Shown: positions 1 through 6,799 of the stretch, piece after piece
Numbering within the stretch: position 1 is the stretch's first letter
Layout of the letters: every line of letters begins with the position of its first letter
DNA from: a bacterium
GTDB lineage: Bacteria; Chlamydiota; Chlamydiia; Chlamydiales; JAFEGQ01
Length of the DNA stretch: 8,385 nt
Direction of reading: 5' to 3'
Assembly (NCBI GenBank): GCA_021809305.1
Contig: JAKBAF010000041.1
Location: 1-8,385 of the forward strand
Position numbers and translations under genes: made by a program
The notes under the pieces: model-generated
The model's database searches: none
What the model was told of the DNA's origin: nothing
What the model saw: only the letters and a program-made list of their open reading frames with translations

Positions 1-1079
1 CTCGACACAGGCTCAAGCGAGCCATCGAGGACCTTCTGGACGAGACTGTGGCGCTGCGGGTGGCGGTAGATCTCCACTTTATAGCCTTCCACATCCTTTA
101 CCCTATGCCTCAAGACAACGGCGATATGCAGCTCCCCTTTCCATCTGAATGCTAGCCGATCGTAAAAATCATTAATTGAGGCAGGGGGCTCGGGAAGAAG
201 GACGCTTCTCCACTGTCCTTCCACCCTTTCATGCAAAGAGAGGCTTAATGTTAGTTTCTTTTTAGACATAGAGCGATCTACTTCATCATAATCTATTTGC
301 TTAGATTCTTTTTGCAAAAGAAGGAAGCCGCTCTCCGATCCGTCAATTAAAACGACCCTAATGTAGAGACTCCTCGATTTTTGTTGGGGCATCTCACTGA
401 CCCACCCTTCACGTGTAATGCGGCCCACCTCCCACCTGTCATGGGAGAAGAGGAGGAGTGAGCCGCAAGGAAGATGGCGAATATTAAAATATTTTTTACT
501 TTTCTTAGGCCATCGATGGGTGAAGAGTTTGGCTCCTTCCTCAGAAAGTAGCCGGATCGCTTTATCACTCTTCATTAAGGGAAGGGGCGTCGCGCAACCC
601 TCTACCTTAACAAGGCTGTTGAAAGCAAATTTCGGTACAACAATACCCCCGTCCAGAGTTTTCTTTTCACGAGAGCTCTCTGGGTAGGGGATTTCGACCT
701 TTGGAGCCGATGGGTCAAAAAGTGGCCCGATGACAAAGCGATCCGCCTTTAAGATACCCATAATCGGTCCGTCAGGAGAGGGGGAGATTTTGTGCAATCC
801 ATCGAAAGAGAAGTCGCCCAAAGGAACAGAGGTAGGTTCACGCTCTCCGCGCATCTTCGCATAGAAATCGCGGTAGTCTCCCTTGCTACAGGGATGCATA
901 TGGGGAGAGCCTGCAGCGCGTGCAAGCTCTCTGCCCCAATATTGCGAATCTGCTGGGAGTTTTGCAAACTGCTTGCTAACACGAGCGCTTAGGCAGCGCT
1001 CTTTAACGGGAAGGAAACTAAGAATATTTGCTACCGCCCTTTCAGGCAGTGAATCAAATGGATTGGCTACTTCTTGCAT
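1..1079 (-). CDS. F-box domain protein, probable host-directed effector (C-terminus beyond left edge)
   Basis: The reverse strand is open from the ATG at 1079-1077 to the window edge, giving 359 residues with no stop. An in-frame TGA lies 36 bases upstream, with no other start codon between, so the start is well defined, although no strong Shine-Dalgarno precedes it. Residues 8-48 fit an F-box: LPE at 11-13, ILSFLP at 19-24, VSKQF at 34-38, then W48. In eukaryotes this fold binds Skp1 and brings substrates to Cullin-1 ubiquitin ligases. Among bacteria it is known mainly from effectors and from amoeba-associated chlamydiae, so action in the host cytosol is inferred. There is no N-terminal signal peptide. 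The rest (about 80-359) is rich in short hydrophobic strands separated by Gly/Asp/Pro turns, such as GGIVVPKF near 144-151 and GSLLLF near 206-211. This suggests a beta-rich substrate-binding part, perhaps a propeller, rather than leucine-rich repeats. The gene is divergent from its neighbour at 1242. Confidence 0.82.
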   Translation of the reverse strand, partial: MQEVANPFDSLPERAVANILSFLPVKERCLSARVSKQFAKLPADSQYWGRELARAAGSPHMHPCSKGDYRDFYAKMRGEREPTSVPLGDFSFDGLHKISPSPDGPIMGILKADRFVIGPLFDPSAPKVEIPYPESSREKKTLDGGIVVPKFAFNSLVKVEGCATPLPLMKSDKAIRLLSEEGAKLFTHRWPKKSKKYFNIRHLPCGSLLLFSHDRWEVGRITREGWVSEMPQQKSRSLYIRVVLIDGSESGFLLLQKESKQIDYDEVDRSMSKKKLTLSLSLHERVEGQWRSVLLPEPPASINDFYDRLAFRWKGELHIAVVLRHRVKDVEGYKVEIYRHPQRHSLVQKVLDGSLEPVS

Positions 1080-1241
1080 TCTAAAATCACGCGCGGGTAA
1101 ATAAACATTAGATCAAAAATGAGGTTTAATTTCTAGTGTAAAATATTACCTATCCGTAGCGAGATCCGATCGATGATTGATTTTTAGTTCGGATGTGGGG
1201 TAAATAGCATTGAAGACGGATGGTCGGGATATCAGGGTAAA
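1080..1241. other. Divergent intergenic region between F-box gene and membrane protein gene
   Basis: These 162 bases separate two start codons that face away from each other, so promoters for both genes are expected here. The stretch is AT-rich compared with the flanking genes, especially 1100-1150 and 1177-1190. I found no well-spaced -35/-10 pair matching the sigma-70 consensus on either strand and so do not place promoters. A short palindromic run around CGATCG (1168-1173) is visible but has no clear meaning. Confidence 0.5.
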
Positions 1242-1673
1242 ATGACAAAATTTGTGGTTTCAAGTGAGAAGATCAATGCGGTGAGCGCTGCCCTCTTTCT
1301 TATCGGCATCATCATCATCAATGTCATCGGCCCTTTTAATCTCTGGAGTGACCTTTTGGTGAACCTCGGTATTGTTCTTGCCGTGCGCCAACTTCTTGTT
1401 GGTCGGCCCTATGACCTGATTGTGATTTTGATCGTCTTTGGAGGCTGCTTTGCTACCCTCTACTTTCACTATGCGGAAAGGGTGGTCGTTTCAACACTTT
1501 TAGGCGTCGGCGCCCTCTATCTTATCGTGGCTGAGAGCCTCTCCTACTATTCGCGCTATCGCTCTCTTAGAGCCTCCTCCCTTCCACCGATTCCACTGGC
1601 CCATCCCGATGAGAGCGCAAAACCCGATTTGGAGGGGTCATCTAGCATGGCTCCCGATTCTAACATCCATTAA
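1242..1673 (+). CDS. Small polytopic membrane protein of unknown function
   Basis: This 143-residue protein is not one I recognise. It has four hydrophobic stretches likely to span the membrane, at about residues 13-32 (with an isoleucine-rich core), 34-51, 58-77 and 80-101. A tyrosine- and arginine-rich junction follows (SYYSRYRSLR, about 100-109), then a hydrophilic tail of about 35 residues rich in Pro, Ser, Asp and Glu. The positive charges after the last helix suggest that the tail lies in the cytoplasm. The ATG is preceded by AGGG four bases upstream, a short but usable Shine-Dalgarno. The length and four-helix layout resemble many small conserved inner-membrane proteins; nothing indicates a catalytic or transport motif. 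It lies 91 bases before the large fusion gene on the same strand and might be co-transcribed with it. Confidence 0.75.
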   Translation: MTKFVVSSEKINAVSAALFLIGIIIINVIGPFNLWSDLLVNLGIVLAVRQLLVGRPYDLIVILIVFGGCFATLYFHYAERVVVSTLLGVGALYLIVAESLSYYSRYRSLRASSLPPIPLAHPDESAKPDLEGSSSMAPDSNIH

Positions 1674-1740
1674 AAATACATTTTTCGTTCGCCACCCAAT
1701 GCCTCTCACAAGGGTCTCTCAATGGGGTTAATTTAAAAGT

Positions 1741-1769
1741 TTGCCTTTTCTTGCGTAATTCGCTATGGT
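1741..1769 (+). promoter_or_regulatory. Weak candidate promoter overlapping the annotated start of the fusion gene
   Basis: TTGCCT (1741-1746) and TATGGT (1764-1769) are separated by exactly 17 bases, and each matches the sigma-70 consensus at four of six positions. If used, transcription would begin near 1776. Translation would then have to start at the second in-frame ATG (1795) instead of the one at 1765. A match of this quality is common by chance, so this is only a suggestion. Confidence 0.15.
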
Positions 1770-4700
1770 CGAAGATCAATGTTTCATAAAGCCTATGTTA
1801 GCTTACGAAAAAGAAATTCCTATTGATGATGACCTCCCTCCCATTCTTCGTCGAGAAGAGAGGGTGGATGGGGTCTTTTGTGGCTGGAGCGATCTCGGAG
1901 AGCATTCGACGACCCTTCGCGTCTTTCTCTTTGATCCACTCGGTCGTGAGCAGGGAATCAACCCTTTTTTCTCAGCGATGGTCTGTGAATGGCTTCTCCC
2001 AGGAGGCCAGCTGCCTCTACTCTCTTATCGAAACATCCGCCAAGAGGGTTTTGAAGGAAGTAGGGGAAACCTATCTGAGATAGTTGTGGCCATCAGCCCA
2101 AGTCAGGTCACCCTCATCCAGCGCAACCTGCCAGCTATTGCAAAGGAGATAGCAGCTGGCGCCATCTCTCCTATCCAAATGGGACGGCACCTCGCTCTTA
2201 AGGGCGCTTTTCGCTCGCGCAAAGAGGTCCTGATGTATAGTGCCATATCGGCACGGGTCTCGCGTCACCCTTCTCTCTTTGAGCCGACAGTCTTTGAGGA
2301 TCTCCATAGGTTGGTTCTCCTCTCTCGTGAAGAGTTTCGCCTTATCAGGGAGGTCCCGCACCTCTGTCGGCTTGTTACGGCCAAGAGCTTTCTTCTCAAA
2401 GAGCTTCGCAGAGAGATCAAGGCTGATCCGGGGAAGCGTCATATCCGGGTAAAATTGATGCGAGCGCGTCTCCATTTTCCCTTTGGAGTGAAGAGGGTGC
2501 TCGGAGTGGCTATCTGTCTCAACCTTCTCCATGAAAATGAGTCCTTTGAGCGTCGACATCTCCTAAGAGCCCTCTCTCAGCTTCTTCCTGAGACAAGAGC
2601 GATTCAGGAGAGTGAGATCGACCATAGAGAGGGGGTGGTGCCTCTTCGTTTTCTCTATCTCGAGGTTGAGATTGGGGAGGAGGGGCTCCCATCAGCTGAG
2701 TTCATACGGCTAAGAGAGGAGCTGCCGAAGGCGCTTCGAGGAGCCGTTGAACAGCTAATGCCTTGCCTCTTCAACTCGAGCAATGATGAAGAGGTCTATC
2801 GCCACCTCATGAGCCTCAACCGAGAACTGAGTGATCCGCAAGATCTTCCCCATGTGATGATCGCTTTCCTAACGCAAGCTGGGACCTCACTCTCGTTCCG
2901 CGTTATCATCGCTCGCATCCGGGAGAGCGATGAGGAGACAATCGATGGCTTGATCTCGAGGCGAGCACCAAAAGAGACCGCCTGTACGCTAGAACACCTC
3001 TTTCCTCTCGCTAGATTGCGTCGTCGCCGTATTAAGGAGGGTGCCTCTCTTCGATTTCTCTTTCCGAGAGATCGCTTTGTACGTAAAGACTATGCTGTTG
3101 ATCTTGTTAAGGCACGAGAGTATATCGCTCAGACTGTAAGGGAGATCTTTGGTGAATTCCGCGACTGCAATGGGGGGCTTCTCCAAAAGCAAGGTGAGCA
3201 GCTAAAGGAGGTAAAGAGCCTCTTAGGCTGTGCTTGGGATGAGCTGTTAATTGAAAACCTCTTCTATTCGCTGACCCCAGCATTCGCACAAGGCACCCTC
3301 TCTCCGGAGCTCCTTGTCAACTTCTTTCAGCTGTTTATCTCATCAATTGCTGCATCCCGCGGCTCCTCAAGGGAGCCAGCCGTCCATACAAGGCACGAGG
3401 AAGAGACCTTCTACCTGCTAGTTACCAACCCTCCCGCTGGCTTTAAGGAGGACTTTGAAAGTCAAATTAAGGCGCCCTTGTTTGAACCTCAGGCCCTTGT
3501 CTCTACCCATCTTACAGTTGATGGCTGCACCTTCATCGGTTATCTCTACCCCCATTGCGATCCGTTAGCGGCGCAATCTTTGGATGATAGCGTGCAACGG
3601 GTGCTCCAAAGCTCGAAGGCAGGGAGCGCTAACTCCCGAGCTGTCCGCATCAACGTCCCTGTGATGGCTCCCTTTCTTGATCCAAGGATTGCGCAAGATC
3701 GCATCTCAGGCATTGTGATTAAGATGCTCTACGAAGGGCTCATGCGGATGGGATCCAAAGGGCGCGCTGAGCCTGCGGCTGCAGAAGAGGTCTTTATCTC
3801 ACCTGATGGAAAGACCTACCTGTTCACCCTTCGCCAGAGCCGCTGGTCCGATGGCTCGACACTCACGGCCGCCGATTTCGAGTACGCTTGGAAGAAGATC
3901 CTTGACCCATCGCTGCAAACTCCTCACGCCTTTCTCTTCTACCCCATCAAAAATGCTAAAGCCGTAAAAGAGGGAAGCCTGCCAATTGATGCTGTTGGTG
4001 TCCGTGCTCTCGGCCCCCGCCTCCTGAAGATCGATCTCGAGAATCCCACGAGCCATTTTCTTGACCTCACCACCCTTTGGATCTATTCACCCCTCCATCG
4101 TGAACTCGATCAACGCTCGCCTGGATGGGCCTACTACGGCGGTTCAGAGTATGTCTGTAATGGCCCCTTCATCCCAGCTTTGTGGCGACCCAATCAGCTT
4201 CTTCAGCTAGCCAAAAACCCTCTATACTGGGGTGCAGATTCGGTCCACCTAGAGAAGATCGAAATCGATATCTTCGATGACCCCGATATGGCCCTCTCGC
4301 TCTTTAGGCAAGGTCATCTCGACTGGGTCGGAGACCCTCTTTGGGAGCTTCCAACAACTGCCCTGCACTCTTTGCGAGAAGAGGGGGTACTTGCAAGCGA
4401 GCCGACGGTTGGGACCTTTATTGTCGACCTGAACGTCACTCGTTTCCCCTTTCAATCATCGAAGATAAGGAGTGCCTTAGCCTGCGCTATCGACAGAAGG
4501 GAAATTATCGATTCTGTTTTGCAGGGCGATGAGGAGTGCGCTACCAGTATTATCCCACCTCTTTGCCGCACGGGCAGCCTCTTTCAGAGGGATACATCGA
4601 GAATAGAATCCTCCTCTCCCGACGATGCCTTAGCCCTCTTTGAAGAGGGGTTATTAGAGCTTGGGATCACCCGCAATGAGCTTCCTACCTTTTGTATTAA

Positions 4701-5160
4701 CCACAGCACGCACATAGAACACGTAGCCCTTGCAAAAGCGATTGGACACCAGTGGGAGGAGGTGTTAAAGGTATCCGTCTCCTACACAAGTCTTCCCTGG
4801 CAGCGGTTTAGCGAACAACTTTTTGGGGGCGATTTCTTGATTGGCGTTCGAACTCTTTTTGCCTTGCACAAGGATCCCATCTATTTCCTCGACCTTCTCT
4901 GCAGCGCAGATCGCTCCGTTAATCCCTCAGGATGGAGAGACCCTGTCTTTAAGAAATTGGTTACTAAAGCGCATACAAGCCTGAGCGTTAGCGAGCGGCA
5001 TGCCCATCTTCAAGACGCCGAGCTGCTCCTTCAGCAGGAGATGCCCATTATCCCGATTTACTACTACCGCTCCCGGTTTCTTAAGAGTCGCTCACTTAAA
5101 GATGTTGTCCTCTCACCTACTGGACAGATTGATTTTAGGTGGGCTTCGATTCACCGTTAA
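1765..5160 (+). CDS. Fusion protein: unknown N-terminal module plus OppA-type (SBP family 5) solute-binding domain, no signal peptide
   Basis: The product is 1131 residues. Residues about 1-615 form a module I cannot assign. It has no membrane segment or signal peptide, is rich in Leu, Arg and Glu, and looks mainly helical with mixed segments. Its most family-like stretch is 237-375 (FPFGVKRVLG, RFLYLEVEIG, then DLPHVMIAF at 360-368). Residues about 626-1131 are a complete family-5 binding fold: LDPR at 638-641, YEGLMRM at 656-662, DGKTYLFTLR at 681-690, WSDGSTLTAADF at 694-705, and CNGPF at 798-802. A short Ser/Ala-rich linker (about 615-626) joins the two. The domain itself is normally extracytoplasmic and delivers peptides to an ABC permease, but no export signal occurs at the N-terminus or the junction. 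E. coli SgrR also places such a domain inside the cell, as a ligand sensor behind a DNA-binding domain; a similar sensing role here is inference. An in-frame TAA at 1756 limits the start to 1765 or the next Met at 1795; neither has a clear Shine-Dalgarno. The gene is probably in an operon with the lipoprotein gene 16 bases downstream. Confidence 0.85.
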   Translation: MVEDQCFIKPMLAYEKEIPIDDDLPPILRREERVDGVFCGWSDLGEHSTTLRVFLFDPLGREQGINPFFSAMVCEWLLPGGQLPLLSYRNIRQEGFEGSRGNLSEIVVAISPSQVTLIQRNLPAIAKEIAAGAISPIQMGRHLALKGAFRSRKEVLMYSAISARVSRHPSLFEPTVFEDLHRLVLLSREEFRLIREVPHLCRLVTAKSFLLKELRREIKADPGKRHIRVKLMRARLHFPFGVKRVLGVAICLNLLHENESFERRHLLRALSQLLPETRAIQESEIDHREGVVPLRFLYLEVEIGEEGLPSAEFIRLREELPKALRGAVEQLMPCLFNSSNDEEVYRHLMSLNRELSDPQDLPHVMIAFLTQAGTSLSFRVIIARIRESDEETIDGLISRRAPKETACTLEHLFPLARLRRRRIKEGASLRFLFPRDRFVRKDYAVDLVKAREYIAQTVREIFGEFRDCNGGLLQKQGEQLKEVKSLLGCAWDELLIENLFYSLTPAFAQGTLSPELLVNFFQLFISSIAASRGSSREPAVHTRHEEETFYLLVTNPPAGFKEDFESQIKAPLFEPQALVSTHLTVDGCTFIGYLYPHCDPLAAQSLDDSVQRVLQSSKAGSANSRAVRINVPVMAPFLDPRIAQDRISGIVIKMLYEGLMRMGSKGRAEPAAAEEVFISPDGKTYLFTLRQSRWSDGSTLTAADFEYAWKKILDPSLQTPHAFLFYPIKNAKAVKEGSLPIDAVGVRALGPRLLKIDLENPTSHFLDLTTLWIYSPLHRELDQRSPGWAYYGGSEYVCNGPFIPALWRPNQLLQLAKNPLYWGADSVHLEKIEIDIFDDPDMALSLFRQGHLDWVGDPLWELPTTALHSLREEGVLASEPTVGTFIVDLNVTRFPFQSSKIRSALACAIDRREIIDSVLQGDEECATSIIPPLCRTGSLFQRDTSRIESSSPDDALALFEEGLLELGITRNELPTFCINHSTHIEHVALAKAIGHQWEEVLKVSVSYTSLPWQRFSEQLFGGDFLIGVRTLFALHKDPIYFLDLLCSADRSVNPSGWRDPVFKKLVTKAHTSLSVSERHAHLQDAELLLQQEMPIIPIYYYRSRFLKSRSLKDVVLSPTGQIDFRWASIHR
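3637..5157 (+). repeat. Tandem paralogous copy 1: solute-binding domain inside the fusion gene
   Basis: This segment encodes residues 625-1131 of the fusion protein and is colinear over its whole length with the lipoprotein encoded at 5297-6796. Shared landmarks are FYPIKNAKA.KEG, VCNGPF, a Leu-rich stretch followed by KNPxxW or RNPxxW, LDW.G, SSK.R.AL.CA.DR, DDP/KDPIY, and a final GQI(D/E).(R/K)WA. Nucleotide identity is still obvious around 3939-3980 against 5602-5643. The pair therefore looks like an old duplication that has since diverged. Confidence 0.8.
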
Positions 5161-5163
5161 CAT

Positions 5164-5167
5164 AGGA
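5164..5167 (+). promoter_or_regulatory. Ribosome binding site (AGGA) that fixes the lipoprotein start
   Basis: AGGA lies in the 16-base gap after the fusion gene's TAA and nine bases before ATG 5177. It supports that start over the longer in-frame reading from 5000, which would lie inside the upstream gene and would bury the lipoprotein signal peptide. Confidence 0.65.
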
Positions 5168-5176
5168 TTTAGAACT

Positions 5177-5254
5177 ATGATAGAGCGCTCTTTTTCGAGG
5201 CGAACTTTCTCTCTTGCCGCAATGGTTTTGTCCCTTGCTCTTCTCTTTGCTTGC
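5177..5254 (+). other. Lipoprotein signal peptide with a twin-arginine-like motif
   Basis: This segment encodes residues 1-26. SRRTFS at residues 7-12 matches the core of the twin-arginine consensus (S/T-R-R-x-F). A moderately hydrophobic core follows, and then the lipobox LFAC ending at Cys26. Signal peptidase II processing is well supported. Tat export, as opposed to Sec, is only possible, because two arginines before a hydrophobic core also occur in Sec signals. Confidence 0.7.
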
Positions 5255-6799
5255 AGCCGAACTTCCGCCCCGATCAAGGGAGCCCCGTCCAATAGAGCAG
5301 AGCATCTCCTCCGCCTCAACATGGACTCCTCACCCCCATCGCTTGACCCGCGCATGGCAACTGATAGAAACACGCGCACGCTGATCAAATCCCTATTCGA
5401 TGGTCTAATGCGACTCGACGCTGACGCAAAGCCTCAGCCGGCCATTGCCTCCTCAGTTGAGATCTCCTCCGATTACAAGACCTACACCTTTCATCTCCGC
5501 CCTAGCCTCTTCTCTAATGGTGAGAAGGTTACCGCGTATGATTTTGAGCATAGCTGGAAGAGCGCTCTCGATCCTAACTTCCCCGCCTCTTACGCCAATC
5601 TCTTCTATCCCATCAAAAATGCCAAGGCTGCAAAAGAGGGAAGAGTTGCTACAAGCGATATCGGTGTTACCGCTCAAGATGAGATGACACTCATCGTTAC
5701 GCTCGACCATCCCACCCCCTACTTTCTCAATCTGGTTGCCCACCCCATCTACTGCCCGGTCCATAAAGCTACAGACATGAGCAATCCTAAGTGGCACCAC
5801 GCTGCTGGCAAAGGATTTGTTTGCAATGGACCCTTCCTTTTAGTGGATTGGGCGGGCGATGAGAGGATCCTTCTCAAACGCAACCCATCCCACTGGGAGG
5901 GGGTGGCACTGGATGGTGTTGCCATCTCCTTTGTCAAAGATCCTCAAACTGCACTTCTGATGTTTGAAAATGGGGAGCTCGATTGGATGGGCACGCCCTT
6001 CTGTGACCTCCCTATCGACTCCATACCGGCTCTTAAGGAGATGGGTATCCTGCACAGCTTTGTCGTCTCTGGCTGCTACTGGCTTGACTGCAATACCGCA
6101 AGCTATCCTCTTAATTCTAGCAAGCTCCGTCGAGCCCTCTCTTGCGCGCTCGATCGCAAATCGCTCCTTCAGCTGATTCACCAGCCAGAGGAGACCTTGA
6201 CCTACACGATTGCCCCCAAGCACAGCACCGCTCTTGCAGAGGATAGCCTCCGTGCCAATCATGAAAGGGCAAACGCACCAATCCTCTTCCAGGAGGCGCT
6301 AGCAGAGCTTGGTACAACTGCAGCCGACCTTCCGCCTTTGCATCTCATGTACAGCGACATCTCAGGGCAGAAGGCCCTTGCGCAGACTATTCAAGATCAG
6401 TGGAAGGAGATTCTTGGTATCACTGCCTCTCTAGAGCTCTTTGAGTGGAACAACTTCATTGCCAATCTTCGCAACCACAGCTATCAGCTCGCCGGTCACT
6501 TCTACGATCCTGCCTTCGATGACCCCATCTACCACCTAGAAAAGCTGAAAGATCCCGCTACTAACTTTACCTCTTGGAATGATGAGCCCTATCGCACTGC
6601 CATCACATTAGCTGAGCTCACAGCAGACCCCTCTCTGCGCCACCACTACCTCAAAAGCGCCGAAGAGCGCCTTCAAGAAGAGCTCCCCGTCATCCCACTC
6701 ATGTTCGAGGAGTACCGCTGGATTGTTAACCCCCATCTACAAGGCGTCTACCTTACGACTTTGGGCCAAATCGAGCTCAAATGGGCATACTGGGACTAA
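5177..6799 (+). CDS. oppA: OppA-type peptide ABC transporter substrate-binding lipoprotein
   Basis: The 540-residue product is predicted to bind oligopeptides outside the cytoplasmic membrane and pass them to an ABC permease. Residues 1-26 are a lipoprotein signal: a basic start (ERSFSRR), a hydrophobic core, and the lipobox LFAC with Cys26 as the lipidation site. The mature part is a full family-5 fold, with LDPR (56-59), FDGLMRL (74-80), YKTYTFHLR (100-108), FSNGEKVTAYDF (112-123), FVCNGPF (214-220) and DWMG (269-272). The length is normal for OppA/DppA. Ligand specificity cannot be read from the sequence, and peptide is assumed from the family. No oppBCDF genes are in the window, so the partners must be elsewhere; scattered OppA paralogues are usual in chlamydiae. 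The start is set by AGGA nine bases upstream. The gene follows the fusion gene by 16 bases, probably in one operon. Its last 23 bases overlap the end of the opposing ligase gene. Confidence 0.88.
   Translation: MIERSFSRRTFSLAAMVLSLALLFACSRTSAPIKGAPSNRAEHLLRLNMDSSPPSLDPRMATDRNTRTLIKSLFDGLMRLDADAKPQPAIASSVEISSDYKTYTFHLRPSLFSNGEKVTAYDFEHSWKSALDPNFPASYANLFYPIKNAKAAKEGRVATSDIGVTAQDEMTLIVTLDHPTPYFLNLVAHPIYCPVHKATDMSNPKWHHAAGKGFVCNGPFLLVDWAGDERILLKRNPSHWEGVALDGVAISFVKDPQTALLMFENGELDWMGTPFCDLPIDSIPALKEMGILHSFVVSGCYWLDCNTASYPLNSSKLRRALSCALDRKSLLQLIHQPEETLTYTIAPKHSTALAEDSLRANHERANAPILFQEALAELGTTAADLPPLHLMYSDISGQKALAQTIQDQWKEILGITASLELFEWNNFIANLRNHSYQLAGHFYDPAFDDPIYHLEKLKDPATNFTSWNDEPYRTAITLAELTADPSLRHHYLKSAEERLQEELPVIPLMFEEYRWIVNPHLQGVYLTTLGQIELKWAYWD
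5297..6796 (+). repeat. Tandem paralogous copy 2: mature part of the lipoprotein
   Basis: This segment encodes residues 41-540 of the lipoprotein, colinear with the binding domain of the upstream fusion protein (3637-5157). Both copies keep the same order of motifs from LDPR at the start to the terminal GQI..(R/K)WA. The signal peptide and the first 15 or so mature residues have no counterpart in copy 1, so the duplication, or later loss, stops at the domain boundary. Confidence 0.8.

Noticed and set aside
418..1104. Several plus-strand open frames of 66-89 codons
   Set aside because: They are antisense to the F-box gene, which is open through the whole region on the minus strand with a recognisable domain; the plus-strand products have low-quality compositions and no recognisable motifs.
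1674..1740. Possible terminator after the small membrane protein gene
   Set aside because: The CCCAATG and CAATGGG runs are mirror images, not inverted repeats, so they cannot pair as a hairpin; there is no T-tract in the right place.
2071..2559. 162-codon minus-strand open frame inside the fusion gene
   Set aside because: Antisense shadow of an 1131-residue coding frame that continues into a recognisable binding domain; no motif or ribosome site supports it.
1765..3609. SgrR-type winged-helix DNA-binding domain at the front of the fusion protein
   Set aside because: SgrR has a short N-terminal DNA-binding region, whereas this module is about 615 residues and I see no helix-turn-helix pattern. 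Only the general idea of an internal binding domain is shared.
5000..5176. In-frame upstream extension of the lipoprotein gene to the ATG at 5000
   Set aside because: It lies inside the fusion gene in another frame, has no ribosome site of its own, and would put 59 extra residues before a textbook lipoprotein signal. AGGA nine bases before 5177 sets the start.
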